A stretch of 64,000 nucleotides of DNA from Diphasiastrum complanatum (taxonomy: Eukaryota > Streptophyta > Lycopodiopsida > Lycopodiales > Lycopodiaceae). Positions 47,830 to 59,137 of this stretch are shown one piece after another (the stretch's first letter is position 1; each line of letters starts with the position of its first letter). The position numbers were made by a program, and so were the translations under genes. The notes under the pieces were generated by a model, which was not told the DNA's origin, ran no database searches, and saw only the letters and a list, made by a program, of their open reading frames with translations. The DNA lies in assembly GCA_029204225.1 (NCBI GenBank), contig CM055100.1:15181623-15245622 (forward strand). The letters run 5' to 3'.

Positions 47830-49350
47830 CTAGCTTGGTTCAATCATTGCTTTACTAATCACTCCAAGTGATGATCTGAACTTCATAAAAGGTGTCTTTT
47901 GAAGTGGTTTAGTAAGTAGATCAACTACACATTCATTGCTTGGAACATGCTCCAAAGCAATCTCCTTGGCTTGCACCATTTCTCTCACAAAGTGATGGCA
48001 TATCTCAATGTGCTTAGATCTTGCATGGAAGATTGGGTTAGATGCAAGATGTTGGGCTGATATATTGTCATTGTAGATTATTGGTGCCTCCTCTGAATCC
48101 ATGATCTTTAGTTCCACCAATAATCTCTTGATCCAAAGTACCTCCTTTGTAGTGGTTGTCAAAGCTTTGTACTCGGCCTCGGTTGAAGATAGAGATATAG
48201 TTTCTTGCTTTTTTGAAAGCCATGAAACCACACCTTCTCCTATGAAAGTTGAATAGGAACTTGTTGATTTCCTATCCCTCTTGTCCCCTGCAAAATCTGA
48301 ATCACTAAATGCATGAAGGTTAATCACATCTCCTCTATATAGAATCCCAAAATCCAATGTACCTGAGATGTATCTTAGAATCCTCTTAGCCTTTTTCCAA
48401 TGGATATTCAATGGCTTTTGCATGGATTGGCTCAACCTACATACACTAAAGCTAAGATCTGGTCTAGTTATAGTGATCCACATGAAGGAACCTATAAGTT
48501 GCCTAAACAAAGTGATGTCCATGAAGGATCTTTCATCATCTTCATTTGGCACTTTTACATCTTGCTCCATTGGTGTGTCAACACTTTTGCATACTTCCAT
48601 CTTAAACTTCTTCAAAAGACTTTGAGCATAGTTTACTTGACTTATAAAGATAAAATCAGACCCTCTAAGTACTTCTATGCCTAAGATGAAGTGAAGACAC
48701 CCTAGATCTACCATCTTGAACTCTAAGGATAGATCTATCTTGATTTTTTCAATACCATCAACACTATTTCCACTAATGATGATGTCATCTACATAAATGA
48801 GTAAAAGTACAATACCAACATCATCAAACTTAATGTAAAGAGTGGGATCATATTCACTTTGAAAAAAAGAAAGTGAAATAAGATAGCAATGTAGTCTTGA
48901 ATTCCAAGATCTCGAGGCTTGCTTCAAGCCATAGATGCTTCTTTGGAGATGGCATACTTTGTTCTCCATTCCATGCTTGATGAACCCTTGTGGCTGCTCC
49001 ATATAGATATCCTCTTCCAAAAAACCATTCAAGAAAGCATTAGAGACATCCATTTGACATAGAATCCATCCAAAATGTGATGCAAGTGCAATGATTAGTC
49101 TTATTGTGACCATCTTGGCCACGGGTGCAAAAGTTTCCTTATAGTCTATCCCTCTCTCTTGAGCATAAACTTTTGCAACTAATCTTGCTTTATGTTTGTT
49201 AACACTCCCATTTGCATTCAACTTAAGCTTGAAGACCCACTTGCATCCTATTACATTCCTTTGAGGTCTCTCAACAAGCAACCAAGTTTCATTCTCAATC
49301 AAGGCATCATACTCATCCAACATAGCTTTATACCATTCTTTGGAGTTCAA
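47830..49350 (-). CDS. RT-RNase H part of element A
   Basis: 506 open codons. RT spans residues 1-250, with ARLVAK, QMDVSNAFLNG (catalytic Asp 101), IYGLKQASRSW and YVDD at 186-189. The connection follows, then RNase H (about 345-480) with SDSDFAGD, STEAEYKAL, YNDNISAQHLASNP and HARSKHIEICHHFVRE. The catalytic acids of both enzymes are present. The frame continues upstream for 33 codons to a TGA at 49452-49450, which alone separates it from the gag-PR-INT frame. The start shown is therefore not a natural start. The domain order INT before RT is diagnostic of Copia. Confidence 0.95.
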   Translation of the reverse strand: MNSKEWYKAMLDEYDALIENETWLLVERPQRNVIGCKWVFKLKLNANGSVNKHKARLVAKVYAQERGIDYKETFAPVAKMVTIRLIIALASHFGWILCQMDVSNAFLNGFLEEDIYMEQPQGFIKHGMENKVCHLQRSIYGLKQASRSWNSRLHCYLISLSFFQSEYDPTLYIKFDDVGIVLLLIYVDDIIISGNSVDGIEKIKIDLSLEFKMVDLGCLHFILGIEVLRGSDFIFISQVNYAQSLLKKFKMEVCKSVDTPMEQDVKVPNEDDERSFMDITLFRQLIGSFMWITITRPDLSFSVCRLSQSMQKPLNIHWKKAKRILRYISGTLDFGILYRGDVINLHAFSDSDFAGDKRDRKSTSSYSTFIGEGVVSWLSKKQETISLSSTEAEYKALTTTTKEVLWIKRLLVELKIMDSEEAPIIYNDNISAQHLASNPIFHARSKHIEICHHFVREMVQAKEIALEHVPSNECVVDLLTKPLQKTPFMKFRSSLGVISKAMIEPS

Positions 49351-49449
49351 TGCATCTTCAACATTAGACGGTTCTTCAAAACTAGATAAAGCATAAGAAG
49401 TGGATGAGATACCCTCAACTTGCTGTCCTTTGCCTTGATATGTGAGCCT

Positions 49450-51525
49450 TCATGGCTCCACTTTTGCCCTTGAAGATCTCCTTGGTGTGATAGGTGGGTT
49501 TGGTTCTTGCTCCTCCATGAGCTCCTCCTCAAAACCAAGATCTTGCTCCTCGGCCATCTTCTTCTTGATTGTTGGAGCACTTGAGCCTTCTTCAAGCATA
49601 TGCATATGATGTTCATCAAAGATGACATCCCTTGAAACAACAAATCTGTTCAAGGATGGGAGATAGACTTTGTAGCCCTTGCTTGAGCTTGCATATCCAA
49701 GCATGATCCCTCTTGTGGAAGATGGATCCTCCTTGGTTCTTGTTTCCAATGGCACATGCACATAACATATACACCCAAAAACTTTCAAGTGATTAAGATT
49801 GGGTTTCTTTCCATACAACATCTCATAAGGAGTTTTGCCTTCAATGGCTTTGCAAGACACCCTATTCATCAAGTAGTTTGCACATACAAGAGACTCACCC
49901 CAAAAGGATTTGGGCAAACAAGCATCTAATCTTAAAGCCTTAGAACATTCACATAATGTTCTATTCCTTCTTTCAGCAACTCCATTTTGTTGAGGAGTGT
50001 AAGGACAAGAAGTCTCTTTCTTGATCCCTTCCTCCTCACAAAAGGCCTTGAACTCATTGGAGATGAATTCTCCAACATTGTCACTTCTAAGAATCTTGAT
50101 GCTATGATTATGATGCTTTTCCACAAACAACTTGAACTTTACAAAAGTATCAAATACTTGAGACTTGAAGGAAAGTAAGAACACCCAACAATATCTTGAG
50201 TAGTCATCAATGAAGGTTAAAAACATGGATGAACCTCCATTAGATTTGGTGCTAGCAATGTGCACATCCGAGTGTATGAGTTCAAGAGGATGAGATGACT
50301 TTGTGATGGAGTTAGGAAACACCTTCTTATGTGCCTTGGATAAGGCACAAGCTTCACAAACCTTGTCTTCCTTCCCAATAGACCTTGGTAGGCCTAAAGC
50401 ATACTCCTCCTTGATCATAGCCTCCATGGAACCCGAGTTGACATGTCCAAGTCTTTTGTGCCATAAAATAAAGGTAGATATCTTGCTCTTCTCGGCCAAC
50501 ATGACAACATTAGTATCCACAAATGCATCCAGCTTATAAAGTTTGCCAAGTCTAGTGCCCTTAGCCACTATCTTATCCTTCTTCTTGATGAAACATTCAT
50601 TTGAAGCAAAGTCAACATTGAAACCATTGTCTACCATTTGGCCAACACTTAGTAGATTCTTTGTTATTGTAGAAATGTACAAAACACCTTCTATGTTGAT
50701 CTTTTTGGAAGATCCTAAGCAAAGGGGAATGCTACCAACTCCTTCAATCTTACAAGCTTCATCATTTGCTGTATAGATAGACTTTATAGGTCCATCGTAA
50801 GATAAGAGAGAAAAGAAAAACTCCCTTTTACTAGTCATGTGTGAACTAGCACCCAAGTCAATCCACCAAGGATCTTCTCCTTTGAAGCTTGTTGAAGAAA
50901 ATATGGACATCATGAGAGAGTCCTCATGTGAACTCTCCTCCTCCTCCTCTTTTCTCATGTTGGCTTGGCTTTGATCTTGCTTCCTCTTGAAGCATTCCGA
51001 GGCATAATGCCCCATCTTGCTACAATAGTAGCACTTCACCTTTGATTTGTCCTTCTTGACTTTGGTGGTTGATGGAGATGCCTTTGGGGGTCCTTCTTGA
51101 TCCTCAAGCTTTGTAGACTTCTTGAATGTTGATCCTTTGCCTTTGGACTTGCCTTTGCCTTTGGTGAAGAGAGCTTGGTCATCTCCACCTTGGATGGAAA
51201 GCCTATCCATCCTCTCTTGCATTTGGCTCCTTCTTGATTCCTCGGCCATGAGTGTGCCTTGGAGTTCTTCAAGTATGGGTAGCTTACCCATAATTGCATA
51301 TCCCTGAACCAAATTGTCAAATTCAAAGCTTAGTCCATTCAATATGAGTTGAACAAGCTCTTCATCCTTGATAGGGTCACCTATAAAGGCTAGCTCTTTG
51401 TTCAATTCCTTTACTCTTAGGACAAAAGTATATGCACTCTCTCCTTTCTTTTGATAGCTTCTATAGATTTGATTCTTCAAAGCTAACATTCTAGTTTGGT
51501 TCTTGGATTCATAGACCTTTTGCAA
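49450..51525 (-). CDS. gag-protease-integrase part of element A
   Basis: 691 open codons. Gag core occupies residues 1-110, the zinc knuckle CYYCSKMGHYASEC 165-178, and the protease motif reads WWIDLGASSHM at about 220-230. Integrase has H356/H361 and C390/C393 for zinc and D420, D482 and E518 as catalytic triad, followed by the Copia KVFGCICYVH and GYASSSKGYKVYLPS blocks. The protease should have D-S/T-G but has D-L-G, so it is probably inactive. The second Asp lies in SDNVGEF rather than SDNGGEF. The frame ends at an internal TGA, and upstream gag is cut off by a one-base loss near 51570. Confidence 0.95.
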   Translation of the reverse strand: MQKVYESKNQTRMLALKNQIYRSYQKKGESAYTFVLRVKELNKELAFIGDPIKDEELVQLILNGLSFEFDNLVQGYAIMGKLPILEELQGTLMAEESRRSQMQERMDRLSIQGGDDQALFTKGKGKSKGKGSTFKKSTKLEDQEGPPKASPSTTKVKKDKSKVKCYYCSKMGHYASECFKRKQDQSQANMRKEEEEESSHEDSLMMSIFSSTSFKGEDPWWIDLGASSHMTSKREFFFSLLSYDGPIKSIYTANDEACKIEGVGSIPLCLGSSKKINIEGVLYISTITKNLLSVGQMVDNGFNVDFASNECFIKKKDKIVAKGTRLGKLYKLDAFVDTNVVMLAEKSKISTFILWHKRLGHVNSGSMEAMIKEEYALGLPRSIGKEDKVCEACALSKAHKKVFPNSITKSSHPLELIHSDVHIASTKSNGGSSMFLTFIDDYSRYCWVFLLSFKSQVFDTFVKFKLFVEKHHNHSIKILRSDNVGEFISNEFKAFCEEEGIKKETSCPYTPQQNGVAERRNRTLCECSKALRLDACLPKSFWGESLVCANYLMNRVSCKAIEGKTPYEMLYGKKPNLNHLKVFGCICYVHVPLETRTKEDPSSTRGIMLGYASSSKGYKVYLPSLNRFVVSRDVIFDEHHMHMLEEGSSAPTIKKKMAEEQDLGFEEELMEEQEPNPPITPRRSSRAKVEP

Positions 51526-51560
51526 AGTCTCCCAAGCATCTTGAGCTGAAGTGCAATCTC

Positions 51561-51796
51561 CTACCTCTCTAAGAGTTCATTTGCAACATTCATTTTTATG
51601 CAATGTAGTGCAACATTGCACCTCTTGATGTATTTGGCTTTTTCTTGAGGATGAATAGGTTCACCCTCCTTACCATTTACAATTTCCATCAGATCTTGCA
51701 TGATCATGATAGATTCCATTCTAACTTTCCATATGGAATAGTTAGTTTTGTTGAGCCTTTCATTAGTATCCAAAAGATATGCATTTTAGATGCCAT
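51561..51796 (-). pseudogene. gag start of element A, frameshifted
   Basis: Carries NKTNYSIWKVRMESIMIMQ, then PIHPQEKAKYIKRCNVALH and IKMNVANELL, the UBN2-type gag start. A probable ATG lies at 51796-51794, but a small net deletion separates it from this frame. A second shift near 51570 separates it from the main gag frame. The leader 51797-52594 has no gene. Confidence 0.85.
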
Positions 51797-52594
51797 CTAG
51801 TCTCCTAATCAAGGACTTGACACAAATGAAGGTTACTTCTATTGATTTGATTGAAGGTCTACCTTATCCCACTTCTTAGGGACCTGAAAAGATCAGTAAT
51901 AGACTTCCTATAAAGATCTAAGAATGATCTCTAACAAAATCAAATCATAGAATACCAGAAACAATGCACTTGCTTGATTGAAGTAGACAATACTAGTAGA
52001 ATTGCCCCTCTTTCTATAAAGAACATTAAAGCTTCCAAATGATCTGATCAAGAGTGAATTTCAGAAACCTAATATACTTTCAAAATCACTTGTAAAAGAG
52101 CTAAATGGAACTTAATGAGGATGCAACACAATCTACTATCCAATCACAAGCAAAAAATGATCAAAATTGATGAAAAATTGATCTAATTTGGTGCATAAGT
52201 CAAGCAATGGTTGGACTGAACCTAAATCACTTTAGGAGGTGCCTACTACACCTTAGAACAGCCTTGAAGAGTCCCCAAAATTCTGATATTCCCTCTCCTT
52301 GAATGCTAGAAAGCCTCCTCTATGAAATCACCTCCAAAACTCGCTTAGAAATCAATGCTTGGAGCAAGCAAAACTTGTTATCTTGGTAATGTGAATTGAA
52401 TTCAACTTTGCCTCTGGTTTTAGACACCTAAACACCTGCAAATGAAGTCACACAACACCAATCTCCAATGTATTTGACTCACTTTGAGTTCTAGAATCAA
52501 TACTAGATGCTAAGATCCAATCTACACAAGATTTAGATCAAAAATTGTGATCAAATTGAATGAAAACCAAGGATTTAGCTCATTTCAACCTTTA

Positions 52595-52607
52595 GGCTCT
52601 GATACAA
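52595..52607 (-). other. PBS of element A
   Basis: Minus TTGTATCAGAGCC directly at the 5' LTR end; one mismatch from the usual TGGTATCAGAGC. Confidence 0.85.
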
Positions 52608-53289
52608 TGTAAAAATTATAGCAAATAAGGATCCTAAAACACTTGAAATGATGAGGGAAACAATAGATTATGATTTCATAAGATTAGCACAAGTTGAACC
52701 ATCAAAATCTATCAAAAATCTATGTTTGAACCTCACTAAATGGCCCAAATTCTTGAAGAAGGCTTCACACGTGTGAAAGTACGGCCTCCCACAGTCTGAG
52801 TACTGTACACCAGGCCTACATTCAATCCTATAATCATTAGTAATCACAAGTACTCAAACAATTATGAACATAGAGAGCAATTGCACCATTATGAGAGAAA
52901 AATCATGAAATTGCTTGATTGATTTTGGTGAGATATCATCACCTATATATACATGATCCATCACGGTTTTGGGCAGGTATGAGTAGCCCTAAACCTATCC
53001 CTAATGCTAATTTTGGTGGATCTTTCATCCTTACCAAGTTAGGGTTGGAATCTTGGAGATCCCTCAACAATGCAAAAATTACCAAAAATAGCTCCTATTT
53101 TTTCTCCCTTGTATCTAAGCATAATTTGGACTCATTCCAAAGGTTCTAACACTTAGGTCTACTTGAGAACATCCTTATGAATGGAATCCTATGCTATTTG
53201 GTACGTGTGACAAGCCACATCATGACCATCTAACTATTTACAAGTCATATGACCAAAACTAGTCAAGCTAGAATTGTGAATTTTTAACA
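52608..53289 (-). repeat. 5' LTR of element A
   Basis: 682 bp, same features as the 3' LTR: TATA at 52943-52952 and palindrome at 52764-52777. Confidence 0.97.
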
Positions 53290-53324
53290 ATTGATGGCAA
53301 TTTACCCCCAGAAAACTTCAATTT

Positions 53325-53840
53325 TAGCACTTTTCAACACTCCACATGGGTAACTTTAGGTGCACGTATATATCTTTTTAAGACTCCAAATTTAAGTTTT
53401 TTCGTAGACATGTTTCTATGGTCATAAAGGATTTTTGAAAGTAGATAACCAAAGAACGAGTTGTAGAAAGCACCTTCAAAAGAGCTACAACTTTTTAGCA
53501 CCTTTTAATAAATTTCAACACTTTTCAATACTGGACATGGGTAATTTTAGATGTAGATATCTATCTGTACATAACTCCAAATTGAAAAAAATTTGAGAGA
53601 CCATGTTTCTATGGTCATATAATACTTTTTAAAGTAGACAACTCCAAAACAAATATTCTTAAAATCATGGTGTTATACACTCAAACATCATACTTCCAGT
53701 TTTGGTGGTTTTTATCAACACTTAAAATAGGTACATTTGGATGCAATGATTTATCTCTATAGACCTCAAAATTCAAAAAAAAAAAAAATTATAGGCATGT
53801 TTCTATAACCATATAGGATTTTTAAGAGAAGACAGGCAAA
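53325..53840. repeat. Tandem repeat of about 190 bp, three units
   Basis: Units start near 53329, 53523 and 53713. They share TTCAACACT, GGGTAAYTTTAGRTG, ACTCCAAATT and CATGTTTCTATGGTCATA words. The unit size is that of many plant satellites, but only three copies are seen. Confidence 0.75.
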
Positions 53841-55803
53841 AACTTGAATATAAAATTCACAATAATGTAGTCTCATATATGAATATATTGAAGTTTCATG
53901 AGTACTCCTCACATGTTTGACACATCATATCTTACATATAAGTTGCTGAAATGAAGGTCTCAAACTTTCTTAATGCGTAGAAGCTCGAGTCCACCGAATA
54001 TGAGAGAGTAGGAGGGAGGGAGGAACTAGATGAAGATGAAGTTAATGAAGTAGGAGGAAATATTGTGCTTGAGGACAATGAGTTTAGTGGGGAAGGAGAA
54101 GTCGGAAGAATTCCAATGTAGGATTTTCTAAGGAAGCAATAAGCAAAACTGATGAAATTGGACTAGCTTCATTGCTGATCAAGAAGGGGGACTCTGCTTT
54201 CTCATTCCTGAAGATTCGGCTTTTTTATCATCTTGGTTGGAGAATCATTCTTGAGACATGATCTCTATTCACTAGAAACTTCATCATTGATATCAAAAAA
54301 TAAGAATTCAAAAAATTCTGATCTCTGGAGGTCTTTCTACAATCTTGATTATACTGAGGGTCAACATTCTATTCTGAAACTTCCTTGGAAGGGTTTGAGG
54401 GTTCTATTATAAACTAGAGAGGACGCGCTGTTTGAACTGATCTGAAACATTCATTCCTCTACAGAGATTGTTGAGAATCAACAGATTGCGACATCCCTAC
54501 ATTCTATTTTGAAACTTCTTTGGTAGGGTTTGAGGATTCCGTTGTTTCATTCTGAATCATTTCTCCAATGTTGGAGCTATGAGAAAACTGCTTTTCAAAA
54601 ACTGTTCTTCCAACGTGTATATTCTGACAGTTCATTAATCCCTCCTCTCTAGAGAAGATGGACATATCAAAAACTGGCACATTTATACCGCAAGCTCTGT
54701 TCCTGAAAGAATATTGTGGTGCTTCACTGATTTCACTCTACTAGAAGAAGTATCCTTCATAATTTGATCCGTTTCAAAAGTGGAACGATCACAAAAAAGA
54801 AATATTTTATCAGCACGACTTATTGACTATTCTTTGCCATCTTCTTCTTGTGGATGAATTTGGTTTGCATCAAGAAACTTTGGTAAGAATTCTAGCTTTC
54901 TAGTCTTCTGCTTCTTCTTGGAATGGCTTCGCAGTTCATTTTCTGATGTAGGAGGGAACATAGGGGTGTCAAAATATTGTCTTGTCTTCTTTCCAAGGCC
55001 TGACTGTTCGAATCTTCTATAGGTTCCATCGATCAACTATATGAGCTTTTGTTGAATAGGGCAAAGTTGCATTTGTTTTTATATCAGAATTTCCCAAGCA
55101 TGCACTCATGAGAGGAAATACATGCCTGTTAGATGAAATTGTAGCCATTCTGAGAGTTCTGTAACAGGTTTCTCTTTGTAAGCATCAAAATTCAAGAAGG
55201 GAGAAGAGACTGAAGTGGGTGATGAATAAAGCCCGAGTCTCTTGAGCTACAAGATGGATGGACTATCCTTATTTGAGGAAGTCCCTTCTTTGTTGAGAAT
55301 CCCCTCACTAGGATCATCATGGCAGTAGTCGCTTATGATGGCCTCATAAAGAGAGCTGTGGGAGAGAAATCTTCATTGGAAGAACTTTCTAGCCAGCTTG
55401 TACTTCTGGATTTGCCTAGGTTAGGAAGGCCAAAACCAGAGGAGTTTTGTTTAGGGAAAAAGAAGAAAAGTGGACAGGTTTTTTCTTATTAACAACTGTC
55501 TAAAAACCTGCAGAAGAGGTGGAACAGTTGGCACTTGCACACAACCATTGAGAAAGGCTGAGAGGAGACTTACAAAAAGAGAGGACCGAGTCAAAGATGA
55601 TAGGTTTCTCAACATAAGCATCACCATCAAAGATACTAAGCAAGGAAGGGAAGTCATCAACTAGCTTACAAAGGATGCAAGCTTTAATATGAGGCAATTC
55701 ATGAGAATTAAAGTCGTCAGATGTCTAAAACAATGCCTAAATTGGAAAGCAGCCTAGTAGAAAAAAAGAAAAGAGAAAGGTGAACAGGATGGGAGATGGA
55801 TTT
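53841..55803. other. No convincing gene
   Basis: Short open stretches only: 54827-55036 minus (basic, HSKKKQKTRKLEFLPKF) and 55470-55697 on both strands. Duplicated ATTCTATTYTGAAACTTC and GGGTTTGAGGRTTC words occur at 54370 and 54505. No domain or terminal repeat is recognised. It may be a decayed coding region of unknown type. Confidence 0.4.
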
Positions 55804-57008
55804 TGTTGAAAATGTAGCAAAATGAGTCCAATAGATCCTAGAAATGATGGATAAAGTGTGAAGATTTTGTCAATCATTAAGATTTGAAATCATCTATTGA
55901 TCTTTGGTTTGAAAGACAACACAATTTACACCTTTTGCAATGTAGAAAATCAACATCTAACTTAATGAAAGAGATGCAAACTCAATAAGATATCGATCAT
56001 ACATCAAACGTATGATAATATGAAGTTTTTGTCCATACAAAAACAATAACCTATTGTATTTCACACGTGTGGATCTGAATATAGCAAAATATGAGCATTC
56101 TACACACAAGATTGCAAGGTATCATCAAGATAGTGCACCAATGGATAGATGAACCCAAGAGAAGTCATGTATAAGCATGAAATGAGATGAGAGAGAGAAG
56201 AATCCTTTCTCCCACAAGTTTACATCCTTTTATAGTAGGTCCATGCATCATTAATGAGCTTGGATTCCCTCCATAACAAAAACCCTACTATTAATGTGGA
56301 CTAGATTTAATGAACAAGATATTCAAATTTGAATCATCCAAACTCGACCTCCTAGTTTTCCCTCACTTTCTAAAAGTAGTAATTCAAATGCTTTTAGACT
56401 AATATAACTTTGAAAAGTCAAACTCTAAGTCCAATATGAAAATTGGCCTCAATTACCAAATAAACAAATATGTCCAAAATATCAAACTAGTAGACAATTT
56501 CTTGCATATAGCACCTAATTAATCCAATAGCTAGAGCACAAAACGATCTATTGATTTCTAGCTTATCTTGGCTTGAACTCCACTTTATGGCTCCAAAATC
56601 ATGCAAAATGCTTCACACGTGTGGATTTATGGCCTGCTCAGCCTTTTGTACTGTACCAGCACCCTCCAATCCTTCTAATCATTACAAAAAACCAAATGTC
56701 ATTAGCAATCATCAAACAAATTGTGGAACAAAACTACTCATAAAGGAAGATCTCAAATTTACTCATAATTGGATGGCAAATCCATCAGATATTTATACAT
56801 AAGTGCCTCAAATCTGATAATTTAGGGCTACCCCTGATCCATCCATCGTGTCTAACCTAATAGGTCATAAGATCCACCCTAATTGGGGGTCGAGATCTTG
56901 AGATCCAGAAACAATGTAAAATTGCTATTTTTAGCTCCTACAATTCTCTAGCCTATCTATGCACATTTTGGCCTCATTCCAAATCTAGGTTAGGAATAAG
57001 AATAATGA
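55804..57008 (-). repeat. 3' LTR of element C, split by a solo LTR
   Basis: Begins TGTTGAAAATGTAGC like the LTR of element M, is interrupted at about 55857-56510, and then continues with TCTTGGCTTGAACTCC, TTCACACGTGTGGA (56612-56625) and a TATA GTATAAATATC (56798-56788, minus). A PPT-like GTGAGAAGGAG (minus) follows at about 57010-57020. Confidence 0.7.
55857..56510 (-). repeat. B-type solo LTR inside the LTR of C
   Basis: Starts TGTGAAGATTTTG. It follows the LTR of B with CTATAAAAGG (minus, 56235-56226) and TTCACACGTGTGGA (56060-56073). A TAAAG before it and TATAG after it may be a mutated 5-bp target duplication. Internal element sequence is absent. Confidence 0.75.
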
Positions 57009-57039
57009 ACTCCTTCTCACAACTAGTTTGTAGATAACA

Positions 57040-57720
57040 TAGTCTTGCTTATCAACCCAAGGGTTGATATCAACAACACATTCACTACTTGCCACATGCT
57101 CCAAAGATACCTCCTTAGATTGCACATTTTCTCTCACAAAATGATAAGAGATCTCAATATGCTTTGACCTTGCATGGAAGATTGGGTTTTTTGCAAGGTG
57201 TTGGGCTGAAATTTTGTCATTATAAATGATTGGAACAACATCTAAAAGCATGACCTTCAGCTCCATTAGTAGCCTTTTGATCCAAAGAAGCTCCTTTGTA
57301 GTTGTTGTGAGAGCTTTATACTCGGCCTCGGTAGCAGAAAGTGAGATGGTTTCTTGTTTCTTTGACAACCAAGAAACAACCCCTCCACCAATAGATGTTG
57401 TATAGGCATTTGTGAAATTTCTATCCCTCTTATCACCTGCTATATCCGAGTCACTAAAGGCATGCAAATCAATTATATCCCCTCTATAGAGATTTCCATG
57501 ATCTAGAGTGCCCAAGAGGTATCTCAAGATCCTTTTTGCACTTTTCCAATTTATGACCAATGGATCTTGCATGTATTGACTTAGACTACACACAGTAAAG
57601 CATAAATTAGGTCTAGTAATGGTAATCCACATCAAGAAGCCTATAATTCTCCTACGTCCATGAAGGATCTTTCATCACCTTTATTTAGCACTTTTACATC
57701 TTGCTCTATTGGTGTGTTGA
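57040..57720 (-). pseudogene. RNase H part of element C
   Basis: Carries TPIEQDVKV (end of RT), WITITRPNLCFTVCSLSQYMQ, NWKSAKRILRYLLGTLD, FSDSDIAGDKRDR, SATEAEYKALTTTTKE and HARSKHIEISYHFVRE, closely related to the same region of element A. It degenerates after ECVVD. A frameshift lies near 57640. It is fused directly to the gag zinc-knuckle region; PR, INT and the RT core are gone. Confidence 0.9.
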
Positions 57721-58487
57721 ATTTGCAATCGTATGTAGAGTGGCCCTTCTTCTTGTAGTGCATGCAAGGTATTGTTGGATTGAACCAACATCTATTGGTT
57801 GTGTGTCCTGGTTTGTGACAGTGATCACAGGAAGAAGATTGTTGGTTGTAGTTGCCTCTGCTCGAAGACTTTGTGTTCGTCCTGTCGAATCTGGGCTTCT
57901 TCTTGTTCTTCTTCCTTCCCTTCATGAAAAGAGCTTTCTCCTAATCATTGATTCCTTCTTCTTCGTCCCTCATCAGTCTCTCATCAGTGACAAGACTGAT
58001 TGCTCTTTTGAATGTCATATCTGGTAGACTTAGTATAAGCATTCTCAACGGTTGATAGGACACAACTAGGGACTTCATGAAGTACATCAGCTGTTGTGGT
58101 GCTAGGACATAATGTTCATGCCCTGATGTAGCGAGTTGAGCGAACATCGTTCTGATCTTCTCAACATGCTAATCCAATTGGTTGCCATCCCATCATATAG
58201 ATTACAGTTGATTGTGAAGATGCATCACTGATGCGGCAGTCCTTACTTCGTACTTCTGCTTTAGTCTTTCCCATGCTTCATGGCTGTTTTCACAGTCTTC
58301 AATCTTCATGAGTATTTCTTCGTTGATGGATGAAACGATGATCGCCATCGCACGTTCATCTTTTCTAATCCACTCAGCTCTCCTTGGTCTCCCTCTGGAG
58401 GCTACACCTCTATGAGTTCGGTCACCAACCAGATGCCTTCACTCTTCAAAAATGTTTCAATTTTTAATTTCCATACTTTGTAGTTTT
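57721..58487 (-). pseudogene. gag of element C (distal part)
   Basis: From 58487 downward: KVWKLKIETFLKSEG, a decayed core, SLPDMTFKRAISLVTDERL, a basic stretch and two zinc knuckles. These are CDHCHKPGHTTNRC and CMHYKKKGHSTYDC, the second having lost one Cys. It differs from the gag of element A and resembles that of element H, so element C is a chimera of two Copia lineages. Its N-terminus lies beyond element B at 63937-63987. Confidence 0.85.
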
Positions 58488-59137
58488 TGTGAAAGATTTT
58501 AGATCCTTAAGATCCAATCTACTTGAATGATCTTTGGTTAGAAAGAGAAATACACTACCAATTTCACCAATGTAGAAAAATCAGCATCTACACACAATTT
58601 GAGATGCAAACACTAATAGAACTTGATCAAACTTGAATCAAATGATTATGTATTGTTGCTTTCCGTACAAAACCAGCAAGCTACTATATTTCACATGTGT
58701 GGATCCAAAAATAGCAAATATAGATCATTCTACACATAGAATTGCAAGCAATCACCAAGATAGTGCACCAATGGATAGTAGAACCCAAGAGGACCATGTA
58801 TAAGCATGAAATGAGATAGAGAAGAGAGAAGATGACTCTCTCCATGAGTTACATCCTTTTATAGCAGGTCCAAACCCTATTTGGCCACTTGGCTTTCCCA
58901 CCAAAATGCTAACCCTACCAATTTTGGGTCTAGATTCAATGTACCCAACTTATTCAAATTGAATCTACTCAAACTCGCATTATATCTTTCCCACACTTTC
59001 AAAAAGTGTTTATTCAAATGAAATTTAGACTAATGAACTTTGAAAAGTCAACATCTAAGTCTAAAACAAGTTTTGGCCTCAATATGCCAAATATGGAAAT
59101 ATTGCAAAATGTGATGAAACTAGTTGAATCTTTCACA
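58488..59137 (-). repeat. 3' LTR of element B
   Basis: TGTGAAAG...CTTTCACA ends. Minus TATA CTATAAAAGG (58864-58855); TTCACATGTGTGGA at 58690-58703. Confidence 0.92.

Larger units (their letters stand above)
47134..53289 (-). mobile_element. Element A: nearly complete Copia
   Basis: LTRs of 682 bp (47134-47815 and 52608-53289) flank gag-PR-INT-RT-RNase H in one minus-strand series, with PBS and PPT in place. The element is bordered by a perfect 5-bp target duplication ATTGA (47129-47133 and 53290-53294). The LTRs differ at about nine positions, seven of them transitions (about 98.7% identical), so this is the youngest insertion in the window. Confidence 0.97.

Noticed and set aside
47830-49350. 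A host gene encoding a 506-residue protein
   Set aside because: It is Copia RT-RNase H lying between matched LTRs with a target duplication.
54827-55697. Possible endogenous pararetrovirus or host gene
   Set aside because: Short basic and Cys-containing open stretches only; no movement, coat, protease or RT motif could be seen on either strand.
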